From Acanthochromis polyacanthus (Eukaryota > Chordata > Actinopteri > Pomacentridae), in contig NC_067116.1 in NCBI RefSeq assembly GCF_021347895.1, forward strand, positions 42,603,628 to 42,667,627: 64,000 nucleotides of DNA, read 5' to 3'. Position 1 is the stretch's first letter. Each line of letters opens with the position of its first letter. Below are positions 24,235-36,289 of the stretch, piece after piece. The position numbers and the translations under genes were made by a program. The notes beneath the pieces were generated by a model. That model saw nothing but the letters and a program-made list of their open reading frames with translations. It searched no databases and was not told where the DNA came from.

Positions 24235-24980
24235 TTTAATTTTTTTTTTAAATTTAACACAAAGAGGTTATACAGGGTGTTAACTTAGAATGATCATAGA
24301 AAATAACACAAAACAGTGACAACAACTTATTTAATATTACAGTGTAAACACAAGGAGTCATATAAAGAGAGCATTACAACCATAAGTGAACAGAAGAGGA
24401 TGAAATTAAGTAATAATGAATAACATAAACAAGTTTATATTAAATCAGGGAATTTTAAGTATTTAATAAACAAGTCTGAATTTTTTATGGCTTTGTAGTT
24501 TGATGATGATGTTATTGTATTAAAGTATTGTTTGAGCTCATTTTCAAAGTATTTTCCATTAGGTTTTTTCTTTGCCCATTTCGTTTTGTGAATATGAAGT
24601 TTGCCCAGCATGATGATAGTCTGCAACAAAAGGGAAAACTGTAAGGTATGGAGGGATTTTCAAACTGAAAGAGGATGTGGCTGTCCCGGAGGCTGATCCT
24701 GTGTCCGGTTTTGTTATGTATTATGTTTTGTATATGATTCCAGAGGTTTTTACTGTATGAGCATTGATAAAAGAGGTGAATGATGGTTTCTGGTTCTGTT
24801 TGGCAAAAGTCGCAGTTGTAGTCTGTATTTAATTTAAACCTCTCCAGGGTTTGTTTTTTTTTTGCCGGATATACATTGTGACAGATTTTGTATGATATTT
24901 CTTTGACCTTATTGTGAATGAGCAGCTTCTCGCCAACCAGCCACGCTCCTCTCCAGTTTATCTCCCCATACAATAAACTC
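24235..24980 (-). mobile_element. LINE tail with zf-RVT motif (L1/Tx1-like), minus
   Basis: The minus-strand frame 24973-24512 reads NWRGAWLVGEKLLIHNKVKE, then CDFCQTEPETIIHLFYQC, the C-x2-C...H-x3-C zinc motif found after RT in this group. A one-base shift breaks the last part, which continues as FILLGKLHIHKTKW in the neighbouring frame to about 24435. A 5'-truncated, inactive copy. Confidence 0.75.
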
Positions 24981-24984
24981 CAGT

Positions 24985-25800
24985 AAGCTATCTTAAGTGG
25001 CCAATTTTACCTAAAGTTAAGGAAGTTCAGTTTAAAATAATAAATAATATCTATCCTGCTGCTGAAACTAAGAAAAAGGTTTAATTTCGAAGTTAATCCT
25101 TGTGTGTTCTGTATGATGGAACATGAAACAATTGAACACTTGTTCTTTTCTTGTTCGATCACACAACTTTTCTGGAAAGATGTTTATAGCTGGCTGAATA
25201 TTGATATAAACAGTTCTTTGTTTAATAAGCTTCAGGTGATGGTTTATATAGATGGTCTGCCAAAGAACATTTCTAAAATGGTGAACATTATTTTCATTAT
25301 GGGGAAGTATCATATACATCTAAGTAAATGGGAAAAACTGCAAACCCTCTATGATCTGCTTTAAAAATGAAATTAAAAATGATGGATTATCCTTAAAGAT
25401 ACTGTCAGAAGTGAATCAGTCTTTATGTGATTTATATGAAACCTTGTTAAAGTCTCTTGTTTTCTAAGTTATAATAATGTGTAATGTAACCACGCTTAAT
25501 CCTTTTAATTAAGTCATTAACCCCTATTATTGTATTTATTTTATATCAATATTATTATTATTATTATTTTCTTTTAATATTATGTTTACTTTTACTGTTA
25601 CTGTTTACTGTTTTTTTTAAAAGTTAGAATGCATTTTGTACTTGTAAAGGAATGTCTTATCTTCCTGTCATTATATTCAGAAAGCTTGCTATGTTCAGAT
25701 GCAAGTCAAGATGTTGTAAATGGAAATGTGAGTTTCTTTTCTTGTTATTTTTCGTTATGTTAATTAAATTGTGGAATAAAGACGTTAAAAAAACCGACTG
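24985..25800 (+). mobile_element. Related LINE tail on the opposite strand
   Basis: The plus strand encodes LPKVKEVQFKIINNIYPAA (about 25005-25065), then after a one-base shift CVFCMMEHETIEHLFFSC and IIFIMGKYHIHLSKW to 25345. These are the same blocks as the minus-strand neighbour but a different family member. It ends in a GTGGAATAAAGACGTTAAAA tail near 25770-25795. The two tails meet head to head at about 24983. Confidence 0.75.
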
Positions 25801-26074
25801 GCTTCCTGGTCGAACAGTGGTCACGTGATTGGAATTTACCTTCTTCTTCGTCTTTTCTCGAGTCAATCCCCGGTTGCTGCAGCTCGTTGTTAAGTGAAAT
25901 ACCGCCACCCAGAGGTCAAACGCTGCTATACACAGGCCTGTATTAGCAGAATATAGGCAAATTAATATAAATGAAATTGTTAAAAAAAAATGTGTAATAT
26001 TTAGATTAATATTAACACATTATGCAACATGTTCCACATTCCACTTCACATAACTTATCTATAAAGAAACATAC

Positions 26075-26460
26075 CAGGCGCTGCAGAACCTCCTTAAAAA
26101 TCTTCACGTTTTTAAAATTTCGTCCGTTTTAGAGTAATTCATCGATAATTGGCAGTTCATCCAATTGTGCTAAAGCATATATAAACTGTTAATAGTTAAA
26201 TCGGCATATTTATTTTCTAAAAATTGCACAATATTGGAATAAAACACGGAGTTCAAGTTGACGCTCACAGTGTACCTTACAGTTTGCTAGTACATTGGCA
26301 GGGACTAGTAGGGTGCTTCAGAACTCCCTTGAAAATGTTCACGTTTTTAGGATTTTTTCATTGTTAAAAAACTTTACTAGCAATTGTCAGTATATTTAAT
26401 GGTGTATAGCAAAACATAAGTTGGTAATAGCCTATTCGGCTAGTTTAAAATTGAAAAATA
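26075..26460. repeat. Degenerate tandem duplication upstream of the CHMP4-like gene
   Basis: About 26079-26220 and 26320-26450 are alignable: GCTGCAGAACCTCCTTAAAA against GCTTCAGAACTCCCTTGAAA, both followed by TTCACGTTTTTA and later by matching GGCAGT/TGTCAGT and AGCATATA/AGCAAAACATA stretches. The period is about 240 bp. It ends about 180 bp before the start codon. Confidence 0.55.
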
Positions 26461-26643
26461 GAATGATATTTGATATTTACTAGTATTACCAGTAGTATTA
26501 CCCGTTACTGTACTTGTAACTGCACAGGCGGCTGTGGTCCGAGATACCAGCCGAGACTGTCATTCATAGTACAGCCGGACCCTGAGTAAGTTTGCGGGTG
26601 AAAACTCTGTTATTTATTCGGTGTTTCAAGCAGCATCGCAGAC

Positions 26644-29600
26644 ATGTCCAACGGCCAACAGATGGAGATTCCAGAGCTTTCAGAGACTGAGGAACGGCTA
26701 CTGAAAAAGAGAGGATTTCTAAATGAAAAGATCGACCAGGAGCTTCTGTTTGCCAAGAAAAACAACAGAGCGAACAGAAAATGTGAGATATTCGACAGAA
26801 AAGTGTGTTTCTTATATAAAACAGACAGTTAGGCAAGTCAAAAAAGCATAAAATAACGGCGCTAGCTAGCGAACAGACTAGCTAGCTAGTTAGCAAGGTA
26901 ATTAGCATGTTGACTAACTAGCGGAATCTGTGATGGAAACACGTTAAGTGGAAATACTAAGCTAAATATGCAAAAAAAATGTAAAGAAAAGAACAATAAC
27001 AGTTACTGATATATCAGTGGGAAAATACTAATAAATGCTGACAAAGTTCAAAGTAACAGATTAAGGCTAAACTGGTTAGCTAAAAGTAGCTAATGTGTGT
27101 GGGAACAAAAGCTAAATTCAGGGGATACATGTTGGAAATGGGCAAAGTTTATGGATAAATGATTGAACTAGCTAGCTAAAAAAAATGGGAATAAATGTTT
27201 TAAAAGAAATAAATGGTAAAGTGATTAACTAAAGACAGTGTGTAAATGTTTAAAATGCTCATTTTAATGGGCATGTGTTTGAACTAATTTGCTAAAAGTA
27301 GTGGATGAATGTTGAAGCAAATAGTAACGATAAGTACTTTAAATAATTGGCTATACGTAGTGGATAGATGCTTTCAAATGTTAAAACTAGTTAATACATT
27401 TTGAAAAACCTCAAAAGCTTCAAAATAACGCTTGAAAACGATGAAAATAATGAATGAATGGTTGAACTAGGCAGCTAAAAGTAGTGCATAATTCCATAAA
27501 TAGCCAAAACTAGTGAATACAGTTTGAAAAAGATTTTAAAAATGTTAATAACAATGAATAAATAAGTGAACCAGTCAGCGAAAAGTAGTGGATAAAAATA
27601 GACGTTAATAACTATAAAAAATAAATAAATAACTGAAGTAGCTAACTTAAAGTAGTAGGTAAATGACACAATAAGATACAAAAATGAACCTAATAGATCT
27701 AAAAATGTCAGAAAAAAATCCACAAATGTCTCTAAAAGATGCAGAAATGTAGCTAGAAGATGCAAAGGGGTCACTAAAAGATGCAAAAGTGACACAAAAA
27801 GATGCGAAAATGATCAAAAAGATGCAAAAATTACCCAGAAAGATGCAAAAGTTACACAAAAAGATGCGAAAACGATCAAAAAGATGCAAAAATGACTCAG
27901 AAAGATGTAAAAGTCACACAAAAAGATGCGAAAACGATCAAAAAGATGCAAAAATGACCCAAAAATATGGAAAAATGACACTAAAAGATCCAAAAATGAT
28001 CCAAAAAGAGACAAAAATTACACTAAAATATGTAAAAATGACAAAAAAATGCAAAAATGTCAGAAAAAGATGCAAAATTGACCTAAAAGATGCAAAAAGT
28101 CACTAAAAGATGTATAAAAATGTATAAATAGTTGGACTAGTTACCGAAAATCGTGGATAAAACTTGAAAACTATTAGTTAGCTGTAATTATTGGGCAAAA
28201 TTTTAAAAATTGAAAAATAATTGTTGAAAAATATGAAAATAATGAATAAAATGTTGAACTAGTTGCCTAAAATTACTAAATAAAAGGTTAAAAAAGTTAA
28301 TAGTAATGGGCAAATGGTTGGACTAGTTTGTTGACAATAGAGGATACATTTTGTACAGCCAACGGTAATGACAAATCCTTAAAATATTTCCCTAAAAAAT
28401 AGCTAAATGTTGACATGGCTGATGGTTCTGATAAACACCAAGTAGCGAATGCATTGGAAAATGTAGAAAGCTATGAAAAGAACGAAATAATTGAACTTGT
28501 TCGGTAAAAGTTATGTCTAAACCTTGAAAAATGTAAAAAATAACTTGAAAAAGATTTTAAAAATAATGAATAATTATTCCTAGTAGATGTAGCTCACTGA
28601 TTTCGATCAAGTCAATCTAATATTTTATTTATTAAGTGTGTTCCACCTGCTAATATACAGTTTTCTCCAGTGGCTCTGGAGGCGCTGATGAGGAAGAGGC
28701 GTCACGAGAAACAACTCGAGTTCACGGAGATTGCTTTGACGGCCATGACAGCCGCACAGAAAAACATGTAAGTAGAAGATAACAGCGCACCACGTCATGT
28801 GAATTAATGTCACGTGTGAATATGAGAGAAACGGAGCAGAATGAGATAAGATTCGTGTCACGTTATGCTGTTGAATTTGAATACACACCGGTGATGTAGT
28901 TTTAAGAGGATTTTAAGTGCGTTTTCTGCTGGCTGTTGCAGAGAATTTGTCCACAAATTGATCGACCTGATGACGGAGCATCATGTGACTGAAGACGTAC
29001 CAGACAGCATCTACTCCTTTGCAGGCATGGAAGTGGAATTTGATGAGGTCTGTGACAGTATGATCTTGTTTTCTGGGTGTTTCAAGGATTTTTAAAATTT
29101 ATTTGCACTGTGCAATTGCACCGTACAAATGTGATATTTGTTTAACAAGTAGAATTATTTGAAAAATGTACTAATATTTTACAGATTTTTCCATTTTTTT
29201 CAGTTACACGTCACATTCAGTAAGTCACAGAAAAAAGTATTAGTTTACATAATAAATTTAAAACATTTTCACATCAAAATCTCTATAGTAATTACTAAAA
29301 GATGCAAAAATATCACCAAAAAATTAAAAAGTGTCAATAAAAGATGCAAATATGACACAAAAGATGCAAAAATGTCACTAGAAGATGCAAATATGATACA
29401 AAAAGATACAAAAATGGCACTAAAAGATGCAGAAAACTCACTACAAGATGGAAAAATGACACTAATAGATGCAAAAAATATCACAAAAAGATGCAAAATG
29501 TCACTAGAAGATGCAAATATGACACAAAAAGAAGCAAATATGCCACTAAAAGATGCAGAAAACTCACTACAAGATGGAAAAATGACACTAATAGATGAAA

Positions 29601-29789
29601 AAATGTCACTGAAAGATGCAAAAAAATCACTATAAGATGCAAAAATGGCAAAAGATGCAAAAATATCTCAAAAAGATACAAAATGACCTAAAAATTGCAA
29701 AAAAATCACTAAAAGAAGCAACAACTTCACTAAAAGATGCAAAAAACTCACTACAAGATGGAAAAATGACACAAAGGATGTAAAAATAT

Positions 29790-29821
<32 letters not shown>

Positions 29822-31383
29822 CACATATAGTAGGACATACTATATATAATGTAGGTGCATCATATTTGTGTGAATAAATTAGACATGTAAGGGGCTGAAA
29901 AAGGGAAAAATGGCAAATATTCTGTACATGTAATTTAAAGATGGTCCCTGCTTTTTTAAATTACAGATAATATCTTGTGAAATCACAGAAAAACGAATAT
30001 TGAAAAACATGCCCTAACTGTAAATAATGGTAATTTAATTGCTTTGTTATCATTATTTATTATTTTACAAATATTTGCTGTTATTTGAAAAGAAAATTAG
30101 GTGTGTTGAGGACTGAAAAATTGTAAATAATTTAAACTGTTGCACATACAACTAGTAAAATCACAGACTTATGTACAAGTAGTAGATATTAATTGATATG
30201 ATAGTTTGCTGTTTTACTGTGTTTGACCATAAAATTACACAATTTATTTAGCATATTCAAATTGCCAAAATATTTACTGTTTTGTTTTGTTTTTTACACA
30301 GATGTTTGCTTGTACCTGTACCAATGAGATAATTAGTGATGTTAACTGTTACAGAAGAAACTAAGGTGTATCACTCGTACTGACAAGGCTTCCAGCTAGC
30401 CTCTATTCGACAACAACCTAAAGAATTCCTGAAATTCAGTTATGACTTTTGTTGTTTTCATTCCTACGACTATGACAACTTTCTGGAGATGTTCCTGTTT
30501 GTGTTTCCTTCAGGATGAGCTGATGGCAGAACTGGAGAAGCTGCAGGAGAATCCGGACGAGATGGATGAAAAAGAGGACCGAGTGTCTTCACTCCAGCTG
30601 TCCGCCGAATCACTTTTACCTGCTGGTAGGAAACATCTGCAGAGCTGCTACAAGCATTCTAGCATGTTTAGAAACTTCATGTTTGCTGATTTAACCCTCT
30701 GAAGCCAAAAGGTTTCTGGCTGTTTTTTTGTTGTTGTTCTTGTGACATTTTTCTTCACTGTGGCACCATATCTCAATGCAACAAAGAGACAAAAATAGCA
30801 CTAAAAGATGCAAAATGACCCATGAAAGATGTAAAATGTCACAAAAAGATGCAAAAATGACAGGAAAAGATGCAAAAAATGTCACTAAAACATGCAAAAC
30901 ATTTCACTAAAAGATGCAGAATGGCTCATAAAAGATTTAAAATGTCACTTAAAGATGCAAAAATGTTACTAAAATATACAAAGGTTGACCCAAAAGATGC
31001 GTAAAATATCACTTAAAGATGCAATAATGACACAAAAAGATGCAAAAATATCACTAAAAGATGCAAAAATGTCACTACAAGATGCAAAGATGGCCTAAAA
31101 AGATGCAAATATATCACTAAAAGATGCAAAAATGTCACTAAAAGATGCAAAAAATGACACAAAAGGTGCAAAAATGTCACTAAAAGATGCAAAAATGACA
31201 CAAAAGGTGCAAAAATGTCATTAAAAGAAGGTGATGGTTGCATCTTCTAGAAGTTCCTAGGTTTTTGTTTTTTTCTCCCCTAAAGTCAAAACGGACGAAG
31301 AGGAGATCGAAGAACAGCTGGAATATCTTCGCCGTTGGGTGAAGAAACCTTCAGAAACACAACAAAAGCACACCGACATTTAG
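26644..31383 (+). CDS. Short CHMP4/Snf7-like ESCRT-III protein, five exons, 183 aa
   Basis: Exons: 26644-26782, 28671-28767, 28942-29047, 30514-30625, 31286-31383, all GT-AG with compatible phases and no internal stop. Exon 1 gives TEERLLKKRGFLNEKIDQEL, matching helix 1 of CHMP4; exon 2 gives ALEALMRKRRHEKQL; exons 3-4 join at FDE/DELMAELEKL, a CHMP4 hallmark; exon 5 ends in EEQLEYLRRWVKK, keeping the LxxLxxW helix that binds Bro1-domain proteins such as ALIX. Usual CHMP4 is about 220 residues. Here the glycine-rich, membrane-inserting N-terminus is absent, and about 28 residues between EKQL and TAAQKN (the helix-2 part of the core) are missing inside exon 2. Intron positions match CHMP4 as I recall them. 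CHMP4 polymerises on endosomal and other membranes to drive scission; whether this form polymerises is open. A diverged paralog is most likely; a decaying gene is possible but the frame is clean. Confidence 0.78.
27665..28115. repeat. GATGCAAAAATGACAC minisatellite, intron 1
   Basis: About twenty degenerate copies of an 18-21 bp unit of the type AAAGATGCAAAAATGACAC. The spacing often stays in frame, so Lys/Asp/Met-rich spurious frames appear on both strands. Confidence 0.9.
28190..28570. other. Rest of intron 1, AT-rich
   Basis: Loose repeats of GTTGAACTAGTTxxCTAAAA-type phrases occur (also 27170-27640), suggesting an older, decayed tandem array. No gene. Confidence 0.45.
29295..29800. repeat. 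Same minisatellite, intron 3
   Basis: Degenerate copies of AAAGATGCAAAAATGTCACT, followed by a short CA/TA run at 29793-29825. Confidence 0.9.
30785..31230. repeat. Same minisatellite, intron 4
   Basis: The most regular array: AAAAGATGCAAAAATGTCAC and AAAAGGTGCAAAAATGTCA units, ending about 55 bp before exon 5. Confidence 0.9.
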
Positions 31384-31447
31384 AAGACGAGATGGAAAAG
31401 TGCCGTTTGGCAGCACTTAAGCATTACCGTTTGTGAGTTTTTTTGTG

Positions 31448-31453
31448 AATAAA
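31448..31453 (+). terminator. Polyadenylation signal of the CHMP4-like gene
   Basis: AATAAA lies 65 bp after the TAG stop. It is the first such hexamer, so the 3' UTR would be under 100 bp. Confidence 0.6.
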
Positions 31454-31459
31454 AAAATA

Positions 31460-32780
31460 TACTTAACATAATGAAGTTACGCCTTTTTTGTGCTGTTATA
31501 TTCACTATTAGTGAGTTTTGATGTTTTACGTGGAGTAATCTCAAACAGCATGAAAGTAAAATGTTAAATGTTTTTCTTGTGAAACTGAATTCCGTCTCAG
31601 AATTTTCCGTCAGGTTCCTCGTCGCCTCATTTAGCACATTTTAAAGAGCTGCGACACCAGATTCTTGACGCAGAGGAAACATTTAGGCGTGAAAACTATC
31701 CCTCCTGAGCGCTTCCTACATGCTTGGATCTCAGCTCTTCTTACCCGAACGCCAAACTGTGTGTTAGCAAAAAAAAAATAGAAATAAACTACGTCCAGAC
31801 CGTGCTGCTGTAACCGATCCCGTCAGCTCTGGGAACATGTATGGATTCATGTTCTCCTCCAGTTGAAGGATGTTCTCATGAGGTTCGACTGAAAACTTTA
31901 CATGGGGTGGGGTGAGGAGGGGGGGGGGAGTTCTGGTTACTCTTTGAGGCTAATGCAAACCAACATTACACATGGCATCCAATCTGACCCCAACAAATGT
32001 CTGGTGCTTAGTGCCAGACAAAGGATCATGGGATAATTGGTGGGTCTCCATTGGTTCTCGGACGGTTATGGGAATTATCAAATCACATCGTTCTGCTGAC
32101 ATAGCAAGTGTTAACCCCTTCACAGACCTGACCCACTTCACAAAGGGCCACAGCTTTCCCTTTCTTTACACCAGCCGCCGCACAATATCCAGTCTGTGTC
32201 ATGGTCCATAATGAGCACATTGTGTCCGAGGCGTTGACATAGATGTGAGCTGAGCAGATGGACAGGCTGCCATCCATCTCTGTCTGAGCATCTGACAGCT
32301 CAGAGTGAGACATTCAGTAAGACTGAGTGTTTTTACATCATGATAATCAAGATTTAACAGTATACAGTGGCCCTTTTTTTTGCATTTATCACAATTACAG
32401 AAAGCGGCTCTTAGAAAAGAACGTCATCCTAATGCAGTGTTTAGTCATGTGTAGCTGTGTTTGGAGGTAATTTGACAGGTTTTATTACAGCAAACTTAAC
32501 AGGTGAGAGTTTCTACTTGCAGTCTGACAGCTGATTCCCTGTATCTTTCATTGTGTTTTAGTTCAGTCATTCTGTTGCATTTAAACAGGGGAAGACATAT
32601 AAGTTAGATGCAGTTTGGTAACCATCACATTTACAATAACTATCTCTTAAAAAAAGTCAGAAATATCACAGTTTTTAAGAAGATAAGCAACAAACGGGTC
32701 CAAATTTGTGGAAATTCTGTAGTAACACAGACTGGACACCACATATATTCTGAATGAGCTGACTTGAAAACAATGAAAAC
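31460..32780. other. Intergenic DNA, no gene seen
   Basis: Frames below 90 codons on both strands around 31950-32313 show no domain motif. A poly-G run lies at 31920-31929. Confidence 0.45.
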
Positions 32781-33250
32781 TAGAAAAGCACTCGGAGAGC
32801 GCATACCTCCGCCATCCCGTTTGTCTTTCTGTCCATCTGTGTGTCCGTGTGTGTGTGTCTGTCTGTCTGTCTGTTAACAGCATAACTCAAAAAGTCATGG
32901 ACGGATTTTCACCAAATTTTTACAGGATGTCCGGAAGAGCACGAAATGGACACCTGGCGGCCGGCGGCGGCCTTGCGGCCGCCTGGCCACCTGGCAGCCA
33001 TTTCTCAATTGTCCTTCGACCTTCAAAAAATTCCTGGATCCAGATGGTGATTCGGATCACCTCCAAAATCTAATCGATTCTTACTCGTGCTCTTCCGGAC
33101 ATCCTGTAAAAATTTGGTGAAAATCCGTCCATGACTTTTTGAGTTATGCTGTTAACAGACAAACAGACAGACACACACACACACACACACACAGACGGAC
33201 AGACAGACAGACAAACTCCGGTGATTACATAACCTCCTGGCAGAGGTAAC
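32781..33250. repeat. Dispersed repeat with a perfect 74-bp fold-back
   Basis: It starts TAGAAAAGCACTCGGAGAGC, as does the copy at 51222. 32871-32944 and 33085-33158 are exact inverted copies, each beginning CTGTTAACAGCATAACTCAA on its own strand, separated by 140 bp with a GC-rich core (GGCGGCCGGCGGCGGCC). (GTCT)n and (AGAC)n tracts flank the arms as a further inverted pair. Confidence 0.85.
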
Positions 33251-33600
33251 TAGATGAGCCCTCAGTAGAGGGCAGAACCATGCCCTCTGCTGGCGAAAAC
33301 CCTGTCCTCCCTATACAACTGATGCAATATGTATCAATTTTGATCATCGTACGTATCTCCCTTCCTACTTGATCTGTTGACCTGTAACTCCACAACTGAG
33401 CAGGGGATCTTAGACTGATCTTCAGTGCCAAGTTTGATTATCCTGACTTCAGAACTTGCAGAGATAGCAGAACGGACATAGCCACATACACACATACACA
33501 CATACATACATACATACTTACTTACTTACTTACTTACCCAGCCAGATACCGCACCGAATGCAGTAACCCCGCTGACGTTCATCAGGCGTGGTTAACTATG
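33251..33600. repeat. Dispersed repeat, copy B
   Basis: Homologous to 18530-18785. It carries an extra CATA/CTTA tetranucleotide run at 33486-33537. Confidence 0.8.
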
Positions 33601-33912
33601 AGGCAGTGTTGTAAATATTAGTCATGTTAATGGCTCAGTTCTGAGACAAACTGAGATTCATAGAGGAACTTTACTGATTATTTCCAGAGTTTTCAAGTCA
33701 GCCCATCTGTTCTGTGAACAAAAATATGAACACACTGCTGTCTTAGCCACCTTCAAACAGTCCATGCAGTTCGAAGTCATGACAGTGAAGCTGGGTTGTG
33801 GATGTTTTGTCACAGAAAATGACATCCTGCTGCTGCTGCCATTATCTGGATCTTCCTTCTGGAAGACAATGATGTCCATGAGCTCATCCAGGCCTCGTCC
33901 AGAGAGACATCA

Positions 33913-34035
<123 letters not shown>

Positions 34036-34038
34036 TTA

Positions 34039-34404
34039 TATATACCACTGTTCAAAGGTTTGGAGTCATTTATCCTTATTTTTGAAATAAAAGCTTTTCT
34101 TTCAAATAAGATAGCATTAAATTAATCAAAAATACAGTGTAGACATTGTTAATGTGGTAAATGACTATTCCGGCTGGAAACAGCTGATTTTTAATGGAAT
34201 ATCTCCATAGGGGTACAGAGGAACATTTCCAGCAACTATCACTCCTGTGTTCTAATGCTACATTGTGTTAGCTAATGCTGTTGAAAGGCTGATTGATGAT
34301 TAGAAAAGCTTTGTGCGGTTATGTTAGCACATGGATAAAAGTGTGAGTTTTAATGGAAAATGTGGAATTGTCTGGGTGACCCCAAACTTTTGAACAATAG
34401 TGCA
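34039..34404. repeat. MITE with CAAAAGTTTGG termini, copy B
   Basis: Same element as 18857-19225, sharing for example TAGACATTGTTAATGTGGTA and AACAGCTGATTTTTAATGGA. The termini are TGTTCAAAGGTTTGGAGTC and GACCCCAAACTTTTGAAC. Confidence 0.75.
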
Positions 34405-36285
34405 TGTCCACAATAACTAAAGTCTCTGGTGTTTGGCTCAAATCTTCAAAAACATCTTATTTATTTTTTTGTTTGTTTGTTTAACCTTTATATAACCAAA
34501 TCCTTAATATACCAGTTGGCTCCGCGGCTCCGCTGGTTGGGAAGCTAATGGGACTTAGCCACAATCCGCCGGTGCTCTCGGAACTACGTCAGCCTATTTG
34601 TTGCGTTGATTGGTTGTATACCTACCCAATTGCTGCAGAGGGATTTGATAGACAACCTTTTAGCCCGCCTCCCTCCCTGTCGAGCTTCCCTAGACCCTTG
34701 TGCCATCAGAAACATGGGTGTAGCATGGCTAGGCTACATGTATTCCACTTCCAACAAAGAAATGAGGGGAGTGAAGCTTGTTTGTGCTTCCTAACTGTGC
34801 TGTTCTGAAATCCCAGTAGAGGGAGCCGCTCACACACTTTTATAAATTCCACTTGGTGATCAGGCAGCGAGGAGAGGAGGGGACCCCCCTACAAATGGAA
34901 ACCAGCAGTATTTCCTACCAGGGACAGAGGGAGAATGGGTGCGACTCTGCTGAAGTAGAAACTTGTGGTGCTCGTATTTCTCCAACACAGCAATGAGGTA
35001 ACACACAGAAATGTCATAAAACTAAATGATTTTTAGACATTTTTGGGATTCCTGAGGCTAAGGAGTGGGGAAAAAACAACACACCTCATGAAATAATGTG
35101 TGTCTGTCCTTGTTTGTTTATACTGGCGATGACAAATGACCCCCCCCCCCATTAGTGTTTTAAATGGAGCCATATGTTGAACAGTATGTGGGTGAGGCAA
35201 AAGGACAGAGACCTGTTCTCATTCCACCACAGAGGGCAGACATAAGAGTATTTCTGTGTGTGAAACAGAGATAAGTAAAAGTTCAAACATGCCACAGAGA
35301 TAATAAGTGAAAAGAACGATAAACAGTGATTTTACAGACAGATACAGGTGCACAAAGCACTCTAAGTTTACAAAAGAAGCCGCTCTTCTGTCCTGCTGCG
35401 GGTGGGAATCTCAGACCCACATTGGGAAACCATGAGGGCGAATATTTCAGGCCAGTCTGGGTGGAGTGAAGCCCAGGTAGCCGCAGGGCAGGAAGAACCC
35501 ACCGCCAGAGGAAGGCTCGGGGTAGTTCCTCCAGCATGAAGGCTTTATGTAAGCAGCCAGTGGAAGTTGCACAGGAGGGGCTGAGAAGATGTGGGAGACG
35601 GAGGCAGGCTTTTTTGGATGAGTTTCTGAGTGTGAAGCTCGTCCAAGAAGGAGTTACAGTAAAGACTGCAGCCTGGGATAAGAGGCTTGACTCAGAAAGT
35701 AAATGTATAACAGCTGTTAGATTTGCTCCATGTAAAGTGAGATTTGGCAGCGGCGTTCGGCAGCGATGGTTTTCTCACAGCCTTCGTGGTGCTCTCCACA
35801 GCTCCCCGTCGGCCTCTTCTTGTTTCGTTCTAATCCAGGAAGGGTGTAGATCGCTCATACTTTGACCTCCTACGCCTATGTTGGCAGTGGCAGCACTTCA
35901 TGCCTCGCTTAACTGGGCTGTGTGGACAGCTATCAGCGGCCTATCAGCAGAATGGCTGTGGGATCACGTCATGCATTCCTCCTGCCTGGGCTCTTAAGTG
36001 TGGCACCTAGATAACCTCAGTAATACAGCTTTGTTTAAAAGGTAACACCTTCGTCCTTGGATACTTTACCTTTTAGAAGAGATTACATTTATTCTAACAC
36101 TGTACATAAACACAATAAAGCAGGCAAGTACATTCTTAAAAAACATATTGTATACACATTCCCAGTTTTCCCCTTTTACTGCTTTTCATCAGTGAATTAG
36201 GATAAATAACTGGACAGAAATTTAGCAATAAAGGCTCTTTAATGTCAAAGTGAATTCAGATTTCTACAAAATAATGTCAATTAAT
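34405..36285. other. Intergenic DNA, no gene supported
   Basis: The GC content is higher than in the surroundings around 34520-34800 and 35350-35980. Frames of 60-110 codons there have no family motif and no convincing splice context. Poly-C occurs at 35141-35150. Confidence 0.4.
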
Positions 36286-36289
36286 CATA

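Noticed and set aside
27789..28106. 105-codon Lys/Asp/Met-rich frame on the plus strand
   Set aside because: It is a direct translation of the intron 1 minisatellite. Similar frames appear on both strands in all three arrays.
29159..29635. 158-codon frame in intron 3 of the CHMP4-like gene
   Set aside because: Mostly minisatellite translation, with no motif and no splice support.
27665..31230. CRISPR-like regular repeats
   Set aside because: Contiguous degenerate minisatellite without unique spacers in a eukaryotic intron.
33658..33879. 73-codon minus-strand frame (MDIIVFQKEDPDNG...)
   Set aside because: Not recognised, no convincing splice partners. Kept out as a gene.
34548..34808. Two overlapping plus-strand frames in a GC-richer segment
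   Set aside because: No motif, and overlapping frames of similar length point to chance.
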